Shown piece by piece: positions 4,291 through 5,325 of a stretch of DNA of 5,325 bases. Location of the stretch: contig JAUYDP010000128.1 in the NCBI GenBank assembly GCA_030691805.1, forward strand, positions 1-5,325. Reading direction: 5' to 3'. Under the pieces are notes generated by a model. It made no database searches and was not told where the DNA came from. It was given only the letters and a program-made list of their open reading frames with translations. The stretch is from Dehalococcoidia bacterium (lineage in GTDB: Bacteria; Chloroflexota; Dehalococcoidia; JAUYDP01). Each line of letters opens with the position of its first letter. Positions within the stretch are counted from its first letter, which is position 1. Made by a program: the position numbers and the translations under genes.

Positions 4291-5031
4291 ATGGATAAAC
4301 TGGTACTACTCCAGAAATACACCTCCAAGCGTGACCTGGTGGTCCAGGCGTTGCGGGAGATGATCCTATCCGGCCAATTAGTGCCGGGACAGCGCCTGCG
4401 GCAGGAACAGCTCTCCCGCATGCTGGGGGTCAGCGCCACGCCCATCCGGGAGGCCATAAGACTGCTGGAAGCCGACGGCTTGGTCCACGGGGAGACCCAT
4501 TGCGGCGTTAGCGTGGTGGAGATCAGCGCAGATGAGTTTCAGGACATTTCGCGCATTCGCGCCATGCTCGAGGGCCTGGCGACCCGGCAGGCTGTAGACC
4601 GGTGCGACCCCCAGGCCTACGCCACCTCATTGGAGCGGCTGGAAGACCTGCAATGCCAGATGGAGAAGTGCGTGGAGTCCCGGTCTTTGGAGCCGGTGGC
4701 CAACCTCAATCGTGAGTTCCACCTCAGTCTATACGACCTGTCGTTTTCGCCCTATCTGATAGACATGATCCGCCGTCTCTGGATGCACCTGCCGGGCTAT
4801 ATGATTTGGGAGAACCCAGACCTGGCAGCGACGAGCATTGAGCAACACAAACCTATCCTTGGCGCCCTGCGGGCCAGGCACGCCGAGGCGGCGGCCCACG
4901 CCATGCAGGTGCACATAGAGCTCTCGGCGGTAGCCTTTCTCCAAAACCTCCGCGAGCGGGAGGCCGCCGCACCCAGAAGCGCTTCCGGCCGCCGGGCAGC
5001 GTCGAAGTCCAGAGCCAAAAAACGGGCTTGA
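4291..5031 (+). CDS. GntR-family transcriptional regulator with FCD ligand-binding domain
   Basis: The 246-residue protein has a GntR winged helix at about 13-75, with the signature 'LREMILSGQLVPGQRL' and 'SRMLGVSATPIREAIRLLE' (42-60). An all-helical FCD domain (FadR subfamily) covers about 82-220. FCD metal/ligand residues are visible: N140 and H144 in 'NLNREFHL', H186 in 'EQHKPIL' and H208 in 'MQVHIE'. N140 replaces the more common Asp, a frequent variant. FCD regulators bind DNA as dimers and usually respond to carboxylates or fatty acyl/aromatic metabolites, often repressing their own operon and a nearby pathway. The ATG at 4291 has only a weak SD-like ACAGG, so translation may depend on reading through from the gene 23 nt upstream. 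The C-terminal 18 residues (229-246) contain eight Arg/Lys among Ala and Ser, an unusual tail that may add non-specific DNA contact. No plus-strand terminator is visible after the stop. Confidence 0.93.
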   Translation: MDKLVLLQKYTSKRDLVVQALREMILSGQLVPGQRLRQEQLSRMLGVSATPIREAIRLLEADGLVHGETHCGVSVVEISADEFQDISRIRAMLEGLATRQAVDRCDPQAYATSLERLEDLQCQMEKCVESRSLEPVANLNREFHLSLYDLSFSPYLIDMIRRLWMHLPGYMIWENPDLAATSIEQHKPILGALRARHAEAAAHAMQVHIELSAVAFLQNLREREAAAPRSASGRRAASKSRAKKRA

Positions 5032-5056
5032 TAGTCCCGCTACCCCAAGACCCGTT
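5017..5056 (-). terminator. Possible leftward intrinsic terminator overlapping the gntR 3' end
   Basis: On the minus strand AACGGGTCTT (5056-5047) can pair with AAGCCCGTT (5029-5021) with one bulged base. The stem runs straight into T6 (plus-strand A6 at 5017-5022). The loop is about 17 nt. The orientation suits a transcript entering from the right through the 75-bp repeat array, whose open frame stops at 5040 within the loop. The lower stem shares bases with the T-tract and the hairpin lies over the regulator's last codons and stop, so it may be coincidental. Confidence 0.35.
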
Positions 5057-5074
5057 GAGGGACCTTCCTACCTT

Positions 5075-5325
5075 CACCCGATACACCGTTCTTTGCCAAC
5101 CCGTATACCCACCCGTAGGGGGCGACCTCGTGTCGCTCCAGCCCTGTTGCACCCCAAACCCCGTCCTTTGCCGACCCGTATGCTAACCCGTAGGGGGCGA
5201 CCTGGTGCCGCTCCAGCCCCGCTGCACCCGAAACCCCATCCTTTGCCAACCCATATGCTAACCCGTGGGGGGCGACCTGGTGTCGCTCCAGCCCTGTTGC
5301 ACCCGAACCCCCATCCTACGCCAAC
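5075..5325. repeat. 75-bp tandem repeat array, three full copies plus a partial copy, running off the right edge
   Basis: Units are 5075-5149, 5150-5224, 5225-5299 and a partial 5300-5325. CTTTGCC occurs at 5091, 5166 and 5241 (CTACGCC at 5316), exactly 75 bp apart. Each unit contains CGTAGGGGGCGACC or a close variant, then CGCTCCAGCCC. GGGGCGAC and GTCGCTCC form a short hairpin around a 5-nt loop (one G-U pair; weakened by a substitution in copy 2). The copies differ at scattered positions, so they are not recent perfect duplications. The GTAGGGG core recalls the palindrome at 1763-1799. On the minus strand the array is open as 25-residue repeats (5315-5040), with no ATG in a good ribosome context and a TAG at 5318-5316 in the outermost copy. 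I read it as a non-coding minisatellite, with a short repetitive protein possible. Confidence 0.85.

Noticed and set aside
4853..5152. 99-codon minus-strand open frame across the gntR 3' end and the first repeat
   Set aside because: It is mostly antisense to gntR and in a different frame from the 25-residue repeat frame, with no SD or recognisable domain.
5075..5325. CRISPR array
   Set aside because: The 75-bp units are similar along their entire length with no unique spacers, and no cas gene is present.

Overview
The window looks like ordinary chromosomal DNA from a GC-rich, probably uncultured bacterium. Intact protein genes, clear Shine-Dalgarno (SD) sequences and sigma70-type promoters argue for bacteria. 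Acyl-CoA metabolism, a DinB-like protein, an MBL-fold hydrolase with a winged-helix tail, a GntR/FCD regulator and dispersed GTAGGGGCG-type hairpins would all fit Chloroflexota (Dehalococcoidia-like) or a former deltaproteobacterial lineage. That assignment is inference only; no rRNA or marker gene is present.

Layout, left to right. On the minus strand are the first 31 codons of a probable acyl-CoA synthetase (1-94, running off the edge) and, upstream of it, a complete acyl-CoA dehydrogenase (193-1380). They look like one acyl-CoA activation/oxidation operon, with a stem-loop between them. A gene-free stretch follows (1381-1823), packed with inverted repeats and ending in a perfect 18-bp-arm palindrome. 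On the plus strand come a small HicB-like protein with no visible HicA partner (1824-2036) and a DinB-like four-helix-bundle protein (2323-2793) with its own promoter. The latter meets a minus-strand MBL-fold hydrolase (2794-3783) stop codon to stop codon, with no base between them.

The divergent region 3784-4018 holds the most regulatory signal: two AT-rich palindromes and a strong TTGACA promoter. That promoter drives a probable two-gene operon of an unrecognised 82-residue protein (4019-4267) and a GntR/FCD transcription factor (4291-5031). The regulator likely senses a carboxylate or acyl-CoA-type ligand and may autoregulate through the palindromes and affect the divergent MBL gene.

The right edge (5075-5325) is a 75-bp tandem repeat, three full copies and a partial one, continuing out of the window. 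Its unit is a multiple of three and reads as 25-residue repeats on the minus strand, but copy-to-copy changes do not look like selection for protein. A minus-strand terminator-like hairpin overlaps the 3' end of the regulator gene, just where a transcript from the array would end.

No phage, transposase, CRISPR, tRNA or rRNA was seen. I do not see a clear undescribed multi-gene system. The best leads are the 75-bp array, the 82-residue protein paired with the GntR regulator, and the orphan HicB-like gene behind a REP-like palindrome.
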